A stretch of DNA of 42,119 bases from positions 1-42,119 of the forward strand of contig NZ_JACJPX010000072.1 in assembly GCF_014696315.1 (NCBI RefSeq), given 5' to 3'. Source of the DNA: Calothrix membranacea FACHB-236. GTDB taxonomy: Bacteria > Cyanobacteriota > Cyanobacteriia > Cyanobacteriales > Nostocaceae. The notes under the pieces were generated by a model, which was not told the DNA's origin, made no database searches, and worked only from the letters and a program-made list of their open reading frames with translations. Both the position numbers and the translations under genes were made by a program. Below are positions 7,258 to 15,002 of this stretch, piece after piece. The stretch's first letter is position 1. Each line of letters opens with the position of its first letter.

Positions 7258-9990
7258 CTACGCGAACTGATTAGCGATCGCACTCATATCAATCGCTAAT
7301 TTTTGTCCTAGCTTCAGTAAGCGATCGCAGCGATTATTATTTTGTCCTTGGTTAGCGATGCACAGGGGTATGACTTGACTGTACAAGCAATTAAAGTAGA
7401 GTTCTTGGGATCGATGCAGTGAGATACCAAAGTTGAGCTGATAACCTACATCAATCAACCTTTCTAAGCGTTGGATATCTGCATCTAGGCTGCCATTGGG
7501 ATCGTATAACAATTGCCACAGCAATCGCATAATTAACTGTTCTAATATCTGCTTACCGTCGGGAATATCTAGTTGACAACGTAGATACTTAGCTTCTGTG
7601 GCGATCGCCTCTAATTCTACGATGTGATTGAAGCTGCTGTGAGGTTCCGTGATATCTTGCTCTAGCGATCGCAATGTTGTCAGACAGCGATATCCTAAAG
7701 CAATTTCGGCTGCTACTTGCAACTCTCGCGGTACAGGTAGTTCATCTCGATGAAAAGCTGCTATTACTCCGTAATTATCTCTATAGGTTTGCGTATAAAG
7801 TTGGTCTAATCTTGTCAGTGTTTCTTGACTTAATAGCCGCATCATGCGTTGACGTTCTTCGGCAAATAGATTTTGCAAGCTAAAACTTTCTTCACCAAAT
7901 AGCTGCGTCATCATCAAGATAGTTTGGGCTGCACTAGCCTGTTTGAGGGAACCAAATAGCTTTTCTTTAATTTGGCTGTACTCTCTTCTCCCCGCAAATG
8001 GTTGAATGCAGCAGTGGAAATCCCAACCGCCTAAATGTAGAACTGCAAAAACTAAATCTTCACTTTCCCAAGTAATTTCTGATACTAGCCTTAAATGTCC
8101 GACTGCCAGGGTTAATGATCCCATACGTTGCAGTTGGTAATCTAATTCATTGGCGGTGTAGCAATAAACCCGTTTTTGCGAAACCGAGGAAAGATTACCC
8201 TGAGTATCTTGCCCAGAAAGGAAATTCCGTGCTACTGCGGGTTGATGATTAGCAAACAAAGAAGCGATCGCATAATGGGCGGCGACTTGTTTACAACTAA
8301 TTTGGGCAGTTAGTACTAGTTGGCGATAAACTTCTGCACCGTGATTAAATTGCTCAACATTACTAGGTGCTAAACCCAGGCGTTTAATAAAGCCTTTTTC
8401 CAACTGTACACCCGCCACATCTCCAGCTAATTCTAAAGCCCGGGCGGCATAACGGAGAATCTGCGTTCCTTCTGGACGGGAAAGTTCTTCAAAAAACCAG
8501 CCGCAACTGGTGAACATCAATAAAGCATGACGCTGCATTTCCAATAAACGCAAAGCGTCTATTTGTTCGGCGGCGGTAAGTTTGTGAGTTTGATGGCGGC
8601 TGAGAAAACGGCTGACATTTGCAGCAGAGCGATCGCGGATTACTTTAATATATTCATCACGTGCTGCCCAGGGATCGCGGAATATTTGTCTGCCATATTT
8701 CTCGTAAACCTCAATTAGCTGATCCCGCAGCCAATTTAGGGCATTTCGTAAAGGTTTACGCCATTTTTGATGCCAGACCCCACCTTCACCACCGCAACCA
8801 CAGTCATCTTGCCATCTATCTACACCGTGGGCACAACTCCAAGCAGTGATTGGCTTTAATTCCACTTCCCAAGTAGGTGTATTCAAGCTGAGATAGTGGG
8901 CATAGTTGGTAACTGTCCAACCGTGGTTAGGAAACTCTCCCTTAAAGGCGTAGGCTAAAGTTTTTTCTGTGCCTTTCTTGTGATGTCCAAAGGTTTCGCC
9001 ATCTGTGGCTACAGATATCAATTGTGCGGGACGATGATCCCCACGTACAGCCGAACCTATACGTCCTGCTAGATGATGGGAATTGTAAATAACATCGCTA
9101 AAACCCATATCCCGCGATATTGGCCCGTCATAAAAGAAGATATCTATATAGGGTAAACTCGCTAAAGATTCTCCCTCTTCTAATGCACCCATACCATTAC
9201 TGTTGTAAATAGCATTCAAAGGTGAAGATGCAATGCTGAGTGCAGGTTTTAAATAACAACGATAGGGACGGGTGGGATCAATCTGACTACCACCAACTTC
9301 ATGCCATTCTGTATGGGGATCATTTTCTGTTGGTAGCAGACGACAACGTTGTGCTTGCGATGGTGCGAGGACAATAAAGCGAATTCCTTCAGCCACCAAA
9401 ACTTCTAAAGTTGCATAGTCTACAGCGGTTTCCGCTAACCACATCCCTTCGGGATCACGCCCAAAGCGAGAACGGAAATCTTCTTTACCCCAGCGAATTT
9501 GGGTGTATTTGTCGCGTTCATTCGCCAGGGGCATGATGATGTGATTGTATACTTGCGCGATCGCATTGCCGTGACCTTGCAAACGTTGGGAACTCTTGGT
9601 ATCGGCCTCCAAAATCCGTTGATAAACCTCCATATCGTAGCGTTCTAGCCACGACATCAACGTGGGGCCAATATTAAAGCTCATATACTCGTAATTATTT
9701 ACGATATCTACAACTTCGCCACGGTCATTTAATATTCTGGCAAAGGCATTTGGACGATAGCATTCCCAGTGAATTCGTTCATTCCAATCATGGAAAGGAG
9801 TTGCACTCGGTTGGCGCTCAATCGCGTCTAGATATGGGTTTTCCCTTGGTGGCTGGTAAAAATGACCATGCACCGTTACATAAACACCAGTTGCCGTTCT
9901 CAGGGGATCGCGATCCGGGGTATGTCTGGGATCTTGTTGTAATGAAAATGTTGAGCCAGAGCTAGCTGGCAGTTCAGCAGCAGAAGTCAT
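7258..9990 (-). CDS. Glycoside hydrolase family 57 protein with DUF3536 domain
   Basis: A 910-aa soluble protein. The GH57 (beta/alpha)7 barrel is in the N-terminal half: HGHFYQPPREN near residue 40 is the first GH57 motif, WLAETAVD carries the expected nucleophile Glu187, and SVATDGETFGHH carries the expected acid Asp330. The C-terminal half (~570-880) corresponds to DUF3536. A cysteine cluster (DDCGCGG, ~residue 393) precedes GGVWHQKWRKPLRNALNWLRDQ. GH57 enzymes act on alpha-glucans (amylase, branching enzyme, 4-alpha-glucanotransferase); the exact substrate of the DUF3536 group is not known to me. No signal peptide, so it probably acts on cytoplasmic glycogen. It is a monocistronic gene with 720 bp of free upstream sequence. 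Confidence 0.9.
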   Translation of the reverse strand: MTSAAELPASSGSTFSLQQDPRHTPDRDPLRTATGVYVTVHGHFYQPPRENPYLDAIERQPSATPFHDWNERIHWECYRPNAFARILNDRGEVVDIVNNYEYMSFNIGPTLMSWLERYDMEVYQRILEADTKSSQRLQGHGNAIAQVYNHIIMPLANERDKYTQIRWGKEDFRSRFGRDPEGMWLAETAVDYATLEVLVAEGIRFIVLAPSQAQRCRLLPTENDPHTEWHEVGGSQIDPTRPYRCYLKPALSIASSPLNAIYNSNGMGALEEGESLASLPYIDIFFYDGPISRDMGFSDVIYNSHHLAGRIGSAVRGDHRPAQLISVATDGETFGHHKKGTEKTLAYAFKGEFPNHGWTVTNYAHYLSLNTPTWEVELKPITAWSCAHGVDRWQDDCGCGGEGGVWHQKWRKPLRNALNWLRDQLIEVYEKYGRQIFRDPWAARDEYIKVIRDRSAANVSRFLSRHQTHKLTAAEQIDALRLLEMQRHALLMFTSCGWFFEELSRPEGTQILRYAARALELAGDVAGVQLEKGFIKRLGLAPSNVEQFNHGAEVYRQLVLTAQISCKQVAAHYAIASLFANHQPAVARNFLSGQDTQGNLSSVSQKRVYCYTANELDYQLQRMGSLTLAVGHLRLVSEITWESEDLVFAVLHLGGWDFHCCIQPFAGRREYSQIKEKLFGSLKQASAAQTILMMTQLFGEESFSLQNLFAEERQRMMRLLSQETLTRLDQLYTQTYRDNYGVIAAFHRDELPVPRELQVAAEIALGYRCLTTLRSLEQDITEPHSSFNHIVELEAIATEAKYLRCQLDIPDGKQILEQLIMRLLWQLLYDPNGSLDADIQRLERLIDVGYQLNFGISLHRSQELYFNCLYSQVIPLCIANQGQNNNRCDRLLKLGQKLAIDMSAIANQFA

Positions 9991-10711
9991 GTCTATTTAT
10001 CCAAATCAAAAAAACTTACTTGCAATTGTGCTAAAAAACTCGTTTGTGAACCTTTCTTCAGGGGCTTTAATACAAAATCCGGTACCGATAACAACTATGG
10101 AATTCAGCCCCATCTCTGAGAAAGCGGTTTTAGTATAACGGGAAATCTGCGTTATCGCACAGCCTTTTCCCTAAAGGCATTAAATGATTACCATTTTATA
10201 AGCATCTCAGAAAAGAGGTGTTACTATTGGTAGCGCCCACAAATTTAATTGTCTTTTAATATATTAAACCGTATTTTTGCAGTAAAATATCGACCTCTAG
10301 TTATAGTTTTACTACAAAGGATTGCAAATAATACGTAAAACTTAACCTTATATTACATAGTTTGCTCAAACATGAGAACCGTACAATTTCGGAACCTTAA
10401 AGCTACGAAGAATTTAGAATTTTTGCTTCAAAAACTTTGCATTTCTTAATATCAATGGGTAATTGGTAATGGGTAATTGGTAATTGGCAAAAACACCAAA
10501 TACCCAACACCTAACACCAAACCCCAATTAGTGCTAATCTTCTTGTTCAAAGTAGTACTCTTACTTAGGAAAGAGCTTCAGCCTTAAACTAGGGTTTAAT
10601 AACCAAAGCTGATTACTCTCAGCCGAATGATGTCAAAATGAAGAGTCCTAGGTACCGAGTGCTAAGGAACCAGTGCATCTTTGACTGAATACCCTTAACT
10701 AAAATGGATCA
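9991..10711. other. Divergent intergenic region between DUF3536 hydrolase and Ca2+/H+ antiporter genes
   Basis: About 720 bp with no credible ORF. It contains an ATAACG-N9-CGTTAT dyad at 10135-10155, 145 bp upstream of the hydrolase start, a heptamer array at 10457-10484, and a TTAAAC-N4-GTTTAA dyad at 10584-10599, about 110 bp upstream of the antiporter start. The dyads are operator-like in form only. Confidence 0.5.
10457..10484. repeat. Heptamer array GGGTAAT/TGGTAAT
   Basis: Four contiguous units alternate GGGTAAT, TGGTAAT, GGGTAAT, TGGTAAT; a related CACCAAA/CCCCAAT-like stretch follows to about 10530. Confidence 0.85.
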
Positions 10712-11803
10712 ATGTCAGGTAAAAATCTTATTTTTCTCATCTTGTTATTGTTTATACCAGTTTCCTTAGCTGCTCACTTCTTGGAGTGGGGAGACTTGAT
10801 AATTTTCGTGACAGCTGGATTAGCAATTTTGCCCTTAGCAGCTTGGATGGGTACAGCTACAGAAGAAATTGCTGTAGTAGTAGGGCCTTCATTAGGGGGG
10901 TTATTAAATGCTACCTTTGGCAATGCTACAGAACTAATCATTGCTTTAGTGGCTCTGAAGGCTGGACTAGTGGATGTGGTCAAGGCCAGCATCACAGGCT
11001 CAATTATCGGTAACTTACTGCTAGTAATGGGTCTTTCGATGCTTTTAGGTGGGCTGCGTCATAAAGAACAGACATTTCAGCCCATTGTAGCGCGAGTCAA
11101 TGCTTCAGCTATGAATTTGGCGGTAATTGCAATTCTGTTACCCACGGCAATGGACATTACCTCTACAGGGATTAGCCGCCAAACTCTACAACATTTTTCT
11201 GTGGCTGTGGCCATAGTCTTAATTTTGGTCTACGCTTTGACGCTGCTATTTTCCATGAAAACCCACTCCTATTTATATGATGTGGGTATGGTTGAAGCCG
11301 AAGTAGAAGAAACCCCCCATAAAAAACCAAATCTTTGGTTATGGAGTGGAGTACTGCTAGTATGTACTCTCTTCGTAGCCCTAGAGTCCGAAATGCTAGT
11401 TGATTCTTTGGAAGTAGCCACATCGCAATTAGGATTGACTGCACTATTTACTGGGGTAATTATTGTCCCCATCGTAGGTAATGCTGCCGAACACGCCACA
11501 GCAGTCACCGTAGCGATGAAAGACAAAATGGATCTTTCGCTTTCGGTGGCGGTGGGATCAAGTATGCAGATTGCGCTATTTGTGGCTCCCGTTTTAGTCG
11601 TAGCGGGCTGGATTTTTGATCAGCCTATGGATTTAGATTTCAATCCTTTTGAGTTAGTCGCTGTCGCTGTAGCTGTGCTAATTGCCAACAGCATTAGTTC
11701 TGATGGTAAATCCAATTGGTTAGAAGGAACCTTACTATTAGCAGCTTATACAGTATTAGGCATAGCTTTCTACTTCCACCCAGTCATTGATGGTATGGGT
11801 TAG
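10712..11803 (+). CDS. cax: Calcium/proton exchanger (CaCA superfamily, CAX/ChaA type)
   Basis: A 363-aa integral membrane protein with about 11 hydrophobic helices and an acidic loop in the middle (EAEVEETPHKK, ~residue 193), the usual arrangement of bacterial CAX antiporters. The two alpha-repeat motifs with essential Glu are present: GNATELIIALVALK (~residues 70-83) and GNAAEHATAVTVAMK (~residues 256-270). Family members exchange cytosolic Ca2+ for H+ across the plasma membrane and contribute to Ca2+ and salt/alkaline tolerance. Start ATG 10712 gives a normal-looking first helix; no strong Shine-Dalgarno sequence is visible. It is followed 7 nt later by a very strong hairpin and then by heptamer arrays. 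Confidence 0.93.
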   Translation: MSGKNLIFLILLLFIPVSLAAHFLEWGDLIIFVTAGLAILPLAAWMGTATEEIAVVVGPSLGGLLNATFGNATELIIALVALKAGLVDVVKASITGSIIGNLLLVMGLSMLLGGLRHKEQTFQPIVARVNASAMNLAVIAILLPTAMDITSTGISRQTLQHFSVAVAIVLILVYALTLLFSMKTHSYLYDVGMVEAEVEETPHKKPNLWLWSGVLLVCTLFVALESEMLVDSLEVATSQLGLTALFTGVIIVPIVGNAAEHATAVTVAMKDKMDLSLSVAVGSSMQIALFVAPVLVVAGWIFDQPMDLDFNPFELVAVAVAVLIANSISSDGKSNWLEGTLLLAAYTVLGIAFYFHPVIDGMG

Positions 11804-11810
11804 TTACAGA

Positions 11811-11861
11811 AAGTCGGCGGTTTATCTCACTTGTAAAACAAGTGGGATAAACCGCCGACTT
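11811..11861. terminator. 24-bp hairpin after the Ca2+/H+ antiporter gene
   Basis: 11811-11834 pairs with 11838-11861 over 24 positions with a single G-T wobble and an AAA loop. It starts 7 nt after the stop codon. There is no T-run, so it could be a transcript-stabilising structure or a dispersed repeat rather than a classical terminator. Confidence 0.7.
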
Positions 11862-11983
11862 GGGCATGGGGCATGGGGCATGGGGCATTGGGCATTGGGA
11901 TTGGGCATTTCTCCCCTTGTCCCCTTGTCTCCCTCATCTCCCTTATCTCCCTCATCCCCAATCCCCAGTCCCTAATCCCCAAT
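11862..11983. repeat. Compound heptamer arrays (CATGGGG, CATTGGG, CTCCCTC, CCCCAAT)
   Basis: The entire gap between the antiporter hairpin and the peroxidase gene is built from 7-base units: CATGGGG x3, CATTGGG x2, a T/C-rich array, then ATCCCCA-type units. The last units reach into the peroxidase gene, forming its stop codon and final three sense codons. Confidence 0.9.
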
Positions 11984-13447
11984 AGGATTAATATCTCCAA
12001 CAAAATTCAACAAATCTACCATTGTGAATTTACCAGGATTTCGGGTGTTTAGTGTTGGTTGCCAATCTGGAGCGCTGGCTAAAAATGAGCTGCTATCTGC
12101 TTCTAGTAAGCCAACAAAAACTTCAGCAATAATTCGGCTTCCCACTTGACCTAAACGTTGCCCTTTACCTTGGATTTGGGCTTCTTTGAGTATGTAGTAC
12201 CACAGAGGTGATTCAATATCAAAGTTATGCTTGGCTGCAACTGCGCCATCTGGCCCGGTAGCAATTTCAGCCCTAGTTAAAGGCTTAAGTTTCAGGAATC
12301 GAGCTACACTTTGACCGGATGGTAACCCAACACTGCGTCCGCGAAGCAAATTCCTCACAGCTAATGAATTTGGCGCTGGTACATTCGGCAAATTTTTAAG
12401 GGGATCAACTAAAAAAGGATCTAGCTTGCGGCTGGGATTAAATGGTACAGCTGGGTCAATCTCGAAAAATCTTCTCCAATCAATAATCCAGTCGCTAGGA
12501 ATAGGAATATCTGCAAAGTCTCCGAACTGGCCTGATTTAGCAGTGAATAAGAATAAAAGTTCCAGAGTTGCAGGTGTTCTTCCACCAGGAAGAGGAGTGA
12601 AAACCCGATTGTAGTCATAAACTGCACGGATCATACTGTGACCCAGACGATAAGCCGCTACAGAAAATTCGACGGGGATGAATGGCTGATCCCTAAAGAC
12701 AAAGAAGCGTCTACCTTTCTTCAGTACTATATCCAGCTGTTCTTTATCAAGAATACGAGCCAAGAAGTCATAAAGTACAATCCATTGATAATGCCAAATT
12801 ACTAATTGTCGGGCTTGTTCAAAAACCGACTTGTCAGTAGATTGTTTTGGTTTAATACTTCCATCCCTGATTCCTGCAACTACCTTGTTGTGAAACTTCA
12901 AAAAAGCTAAGTGCAACTGTGCAACAATCAAGTTTTCGTCGTTACGGGCATCACCAATAATCGCTAGAGTACTCTGGGCGCGAGGTAGGTCGTTGGGTAG
13001 TTTGGTAGGAACACTGGAATCTCCCCCTCCAGGATTTTCATTTGTTGTCCCAATTAAAAACAAATCTGGGTCATTAAGTTGATAGAGATATGGCTGCACA
13101 TCTGGGCCAGAACCATAGAGACTATCCAAATCCAGCATAGGAGTGCGGAAATTAGTCACAGCTAAGGGATCAACAATGATCTCTTGTAGAGCTGTGGTAT
13201 CTAAGGTAATGTCATGATCGACAAATTGACCAAAATAGGTAAACCCTGCTGGCACGCTAACATTGTCCCCCTCTGGCTTCTCCGGGCTAGGATCGTTCAT
13301 GGCGTTGCCCAGTTCTGTTAAACTTTCCACTGATGGCGTAAAAGGGCGAAGTCGTGGAAACAATCTGCCAAACTTCCCTGGTCGAGTAAATTCACCAAGG
13401 GGTAGGTTCTCACCAGTTCGAGGGGCAAATCCATGCCGTCTACGCAT
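11972..13447 (-). CDS. Animal-type heme peroxidase (peroxidase-cyclooxygenase superfamily)
   Basis: A 491-aa protein. The superfamily's heme-site residues are visible: the distal motif FGQFVDHDI with Gln74 and His78, the GDARNDEN motif with the catalytic Arg168, LAFLKFHNKVV, and RLGHSMIR with the proximal His270. Family members oxidise halides or phenols with H2O2. There is no obvious signal peptide (it starts MRRRHGFAPRTGENLPLGEF), so location is unclear. AAAGGAG 7 nt upstream supports ATG 13447. It is divergent from a peptidoglycan-binding-domain gene. The C-terminus NPIGD* is partly encoded by a heptamer array, so the last three residues may be replaced or recent. The substrate cannot be told from sequence. 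Confidence 0.88.
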   Translation of the reverse strand: MRRRHGFAPRTGENLPLGEFTRPGKFGRLFPRLRPFTPSVESLTELGNAMNDPSPEKPEGDNVSVPAGFTYFGQFVDHDITLDTTALQEIIVDPLAVTNFRTPMLDLDSLYGSGPDVQPYLYQLNDPDLFLIGTTNENPGGGDSSVPTKLPNDLPRAQSTLAIIGDARNDENLIVAQLHLAFLKFHNKVVAGIRDGSIKPKQSTDKSVFEQARQLVIWHYQWIVLYDFLARILDKEQLDIVLKKGRRFFVFRDQPFIPVEFSVAAYRLGHSMIRAVYDYNRVFTPLPGGRTPATLELLFLFTAKSGQFGDFADIPIPSDWIIDWRRFFEIDPAVPFNPSRKLDPFLVDPLKNLPNVPAPNSLAVRNLLRGRSVGLPSGQSVARFLKLKPLTRAEIATGPDGAVAAKHNFDIESPLWYYILKEAQIQGKGQRLGQVGSRIIAEVFVGLLEADSSSFLASAPDWQPTLNTRNPGKFTMVDLLNFVGDINPIGD

Positions 13448-13520
13448 AAAAACTCCTTTGTATAAAGAAGAACTTTTAACTTAAAACCTACCCGCAGTAT
13501 AGTGTGGACTATTGAGTGTT

Positions 13521-13544
13521 AATAGTACCCTTCGGGGTGCTATT
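13521..13544. promoter_or_regulatory. Hairpin with UUCG tetraloop between divergent genes
   Basis: AATAGTACCC (13521-13530) pairs with GGGTGCTATT (13535-13544), one G-T wobble, around TTCG. A C(UUCG)G loop is exceptionally stable in RNA. T-rich sequence follows on the plus strand. It lies 64 nt upstream of the plus-strand gene at 13609 and 73 nt upstream of the minus-strand peroxidase start. It could be a leader terminator, a structural element or a dispersed repeat. Confidence 0.5.
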
Positions 13545-13608
13545 TATCTTTTACTCAGTTGCTGATTTGTTAGTTAAAATCGCTCTGAAAGACCATATTA
13601 TTTAACCT

Positions 13609-13866
13609 ATGCAAAATCCACCCAATCCATCACAACCTTTGAATGCGCGCGCTACTGCTAACCTCAGCTTGCCAAGCCTACGTTTTGGTGATTCAGGTGA
13701 TGCAGTGAGAGTTTTACAACGATTGTTATTAAGTAATGGTTACTCTGTGAAAATTGATGGAGTTTTTGGCGCATTAACTGAGACTGCTGTTAAAGCTTTT
13801 CAGAATCAGCTCAATATCAAAGCTGATGGCATAGTAGGGCCAAATACTTGGCGCAAGTTAACTTAA
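13609..13866 (+). CDS. Peptidoglycan-binding domain protein, 85 aa
   Basis: The protein is almost entirely one PG_binding_1 domain: LRFGDSGDAVRVLQRLLLSN, then DGVFGALTETAVKAFQNQ and DGIVGPNTWRKLT. This three-helix domain binds cell-wall peptidoglycan and normally accompanies hydrolases; here no catalytic domain is present. The first ~20 residues (MQNPPNPSQPLNARATANLS) are Pro/Asn-rich and not an evident signal peptide, so export is uncertain. It is paralogous to the protein at 14351-14896. No clear Shine-Dalgarno sequence; ATG 13609 is the only in-frame start before the domain. Confidence 0.85.
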   Translation: MQNPPNPSQPLNARATANLSLPSLRFGDSGDAVRVLQRLLLSNGYSVKIDGVFGALTETAVKAFQNQLNIKADGIVGPNTWRKLT

Positions 13867-14350
13867 GCGGCTATCAACTGCGTAAACAATAACATATCAA
13901 TAACTCTTTATCTCTGTGTAATCATGTTTTAGTGTTTTTGTATTTTAAAATTATTTTTTAATACAAAGACACTAAAAAATTAAGTATTTTTAGTTAGTTT
14001 TTGTATATAATTCTTACAATTATTTCTATATCTACTTAACTGGGTACAAAAAGTAAAAAATCTAGCTATAAGCTATCAAGTAACCGCACGTTAATCAACA
14101 GAAAATTACTTAGTATAAATTCTAAATATTACTCTTAAATATCTACTGTCAAATATCAAGATTAACTGCGTCTATAATATTTCTCCATGAATAATTGAAG
14201 TTTATAATTAAACTCATTAAATTCTAGGGACATAACAATGTTGTTCCTTAGCATATTGTGAATCCAAATAGTCAGAAACTTTAAAGAAAATATTCTTACA
14301 AGATTTTTGATTTTTCCGTATGCATTATTCCGGAATAATCGCAACTTGGT
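13867..14350. other. A+T-rich spacer between the two peptidoglycan-binding genes, with a 16-bp palindrome
   Basis: No gene is visible; a 60-codon minus-strand frame here has no features. A terminator-like inverted repeat lies at 13927-13977. ATTATTCC/GGAATAAT at 14324-14339 is a perfect 16-bp palindrome ending 11 bp before the downstream start, the place for an operator or a structure that masks translation initiation. Confidence 0.5.
13927..13977. terminator. Inverted repeat downstream of the 85-aa peptidoglycan-binding gene
   Basis: TTTTAGTGTTTTTGTATT (13927-13944) pairs with AATACAAAGACACTAAAA (13960-13977) with one mismatch, 60 nt after the stop. T-runs on one side and A-runs on the other suit a bidirectional terminator. 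Confidence 0.6.
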
Positions 14351-14896
14351 ATGTCAAAAGGAATATCGGTGTTAGTACAAAGAACAATAATGAGTGAAAT
14401 TGGCCTGCTGATGACAGGCGTGTTAACAACAGGACAACCATCATTGCCCAATTTACCGGAGCAGCAACCGCTTCATCTAGAAAATGGCTTGGAAAATTCC
14501 ATACAAGATCAGTCATCGCAGGTAGTTACAGCTGCTCGAGTTACACCACCAGAATTTATGGAGACAGATGGAACTTCCTTCGCTACCCCGCCATCACTTA
14601 ATGTTAATAAAAAAACTCTAGTTGACAAAAATTATCAGACTGTAATTGCAGACAGTATGAGAGTTAAAGCCAGAGCTAGAAAATATAGTAATCAATTACC
14701 AATTATCCGCTTTGGTAGCTCAGGCGGTGCTGTAAGAGTCTTACAAAGGTTGTTAATTTCTCATGGTTATGGAATGCGAGTTGATGGGGTTTTTGGGCCA
14801 TTAACAGAGACAGCCGTCAAAGCATTTCAAAATCGGCGTAGCTTAATAGTAGATGGAATTGTTGGTAATAGAACATGGCGTGAATTGACAATTTAG
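14351..14896 (+). CDS. Peptidoglycan-binding domain protein with long N-terminal extension, 181 aa
   Basis: The C-terminal PG_binding_1 domain (residues ~112-181: IRFGSSGGAVRVLQRLLISH, DGVFGPLTETAVKAFQN, DGIVGNRTWRELT) is a close paralogue of the 85-aa protein upstream. The first ~110 residues are a low-complexity, Ser/Thr/Gln-rich extension without recognised domain; a weakly hydrophobic stretch (SEIGLLMTGVLTTG) might be part of an export signal but is not a convincing signal peptide. The start is ambiguous: ATG 14351 or ATG 14390, the second giving MSEIGLLMTG. A perfect palindrome sits just upstream. The pair probably arose by tandem duplication and modifies or attaches to the cell wall. 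Confidence 0.8.
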   Translation: MSKGISVLVQRTIMSEIGLLMTGVLTTGQPSLPNLPEQQPLHLENGLENSIQDQSSQVVTAARVTPPEFMETDGTSFATPPSLNVNKKTLVDKNYQTVIADSMRVKARARKYSNQLPIIRFGSSGGAVRVLQRLLISHGYGMRVDGVFGPLTETAVKAFQNRRSLIVDGIVGNRTWRELTI

Positions 14897-14904
14897 TCAA
14901 GAAT

Positions 14905-14969
14905 TGCAGAGATGCGATTAATCGCGTCTGTACAAAAATTGCAGAGACACGATTAATCGCATTTGTACA
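14905..14969. repeat. Dispersed GATTAATC-centred palindrome, copies 2 and 3 in tandem
   Basis: Two 30-bp copies at 14905-14934 and 14940-14969 share the form GCAGAGAYRCGATT/AATCGCRTYTGTAC. They lie between the convergent 181-aa protein and susA genes and may serve as bidirectional terminators. Each has a few arm mismatches, unlike the perfect copy at 18618-18647. Confidence 0.8.
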
Positions 14970-14974
14970 AAATT

Positions 14975-15002
14975 ACCAATGACAAATGACCAATGCCAAA
15001 TT
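14975..15002. repeat. Heptamer array ACCAATG/ACAAATG reaching the susA stop codon
   Basis: Units ACCAATG, ACAAATG, ACCAATG, CCAAATT are contiguous. The last one covers two bases (15001-15002) of the susA stop codon on the opposite strand. Confidence 0.75.

Noticed and set aside
7079-7299. Overlapping 63- and 70-codon ORFs rich in SPIPNPQ
   Set aside because: Their sequence is the translation of CCCCAAT heptamers.
10774-11526. Several minus-strand ORFs inside the antiporter gene
   Set aside because: They are opposite-strand shadows of a well-supported membrane protein gene.
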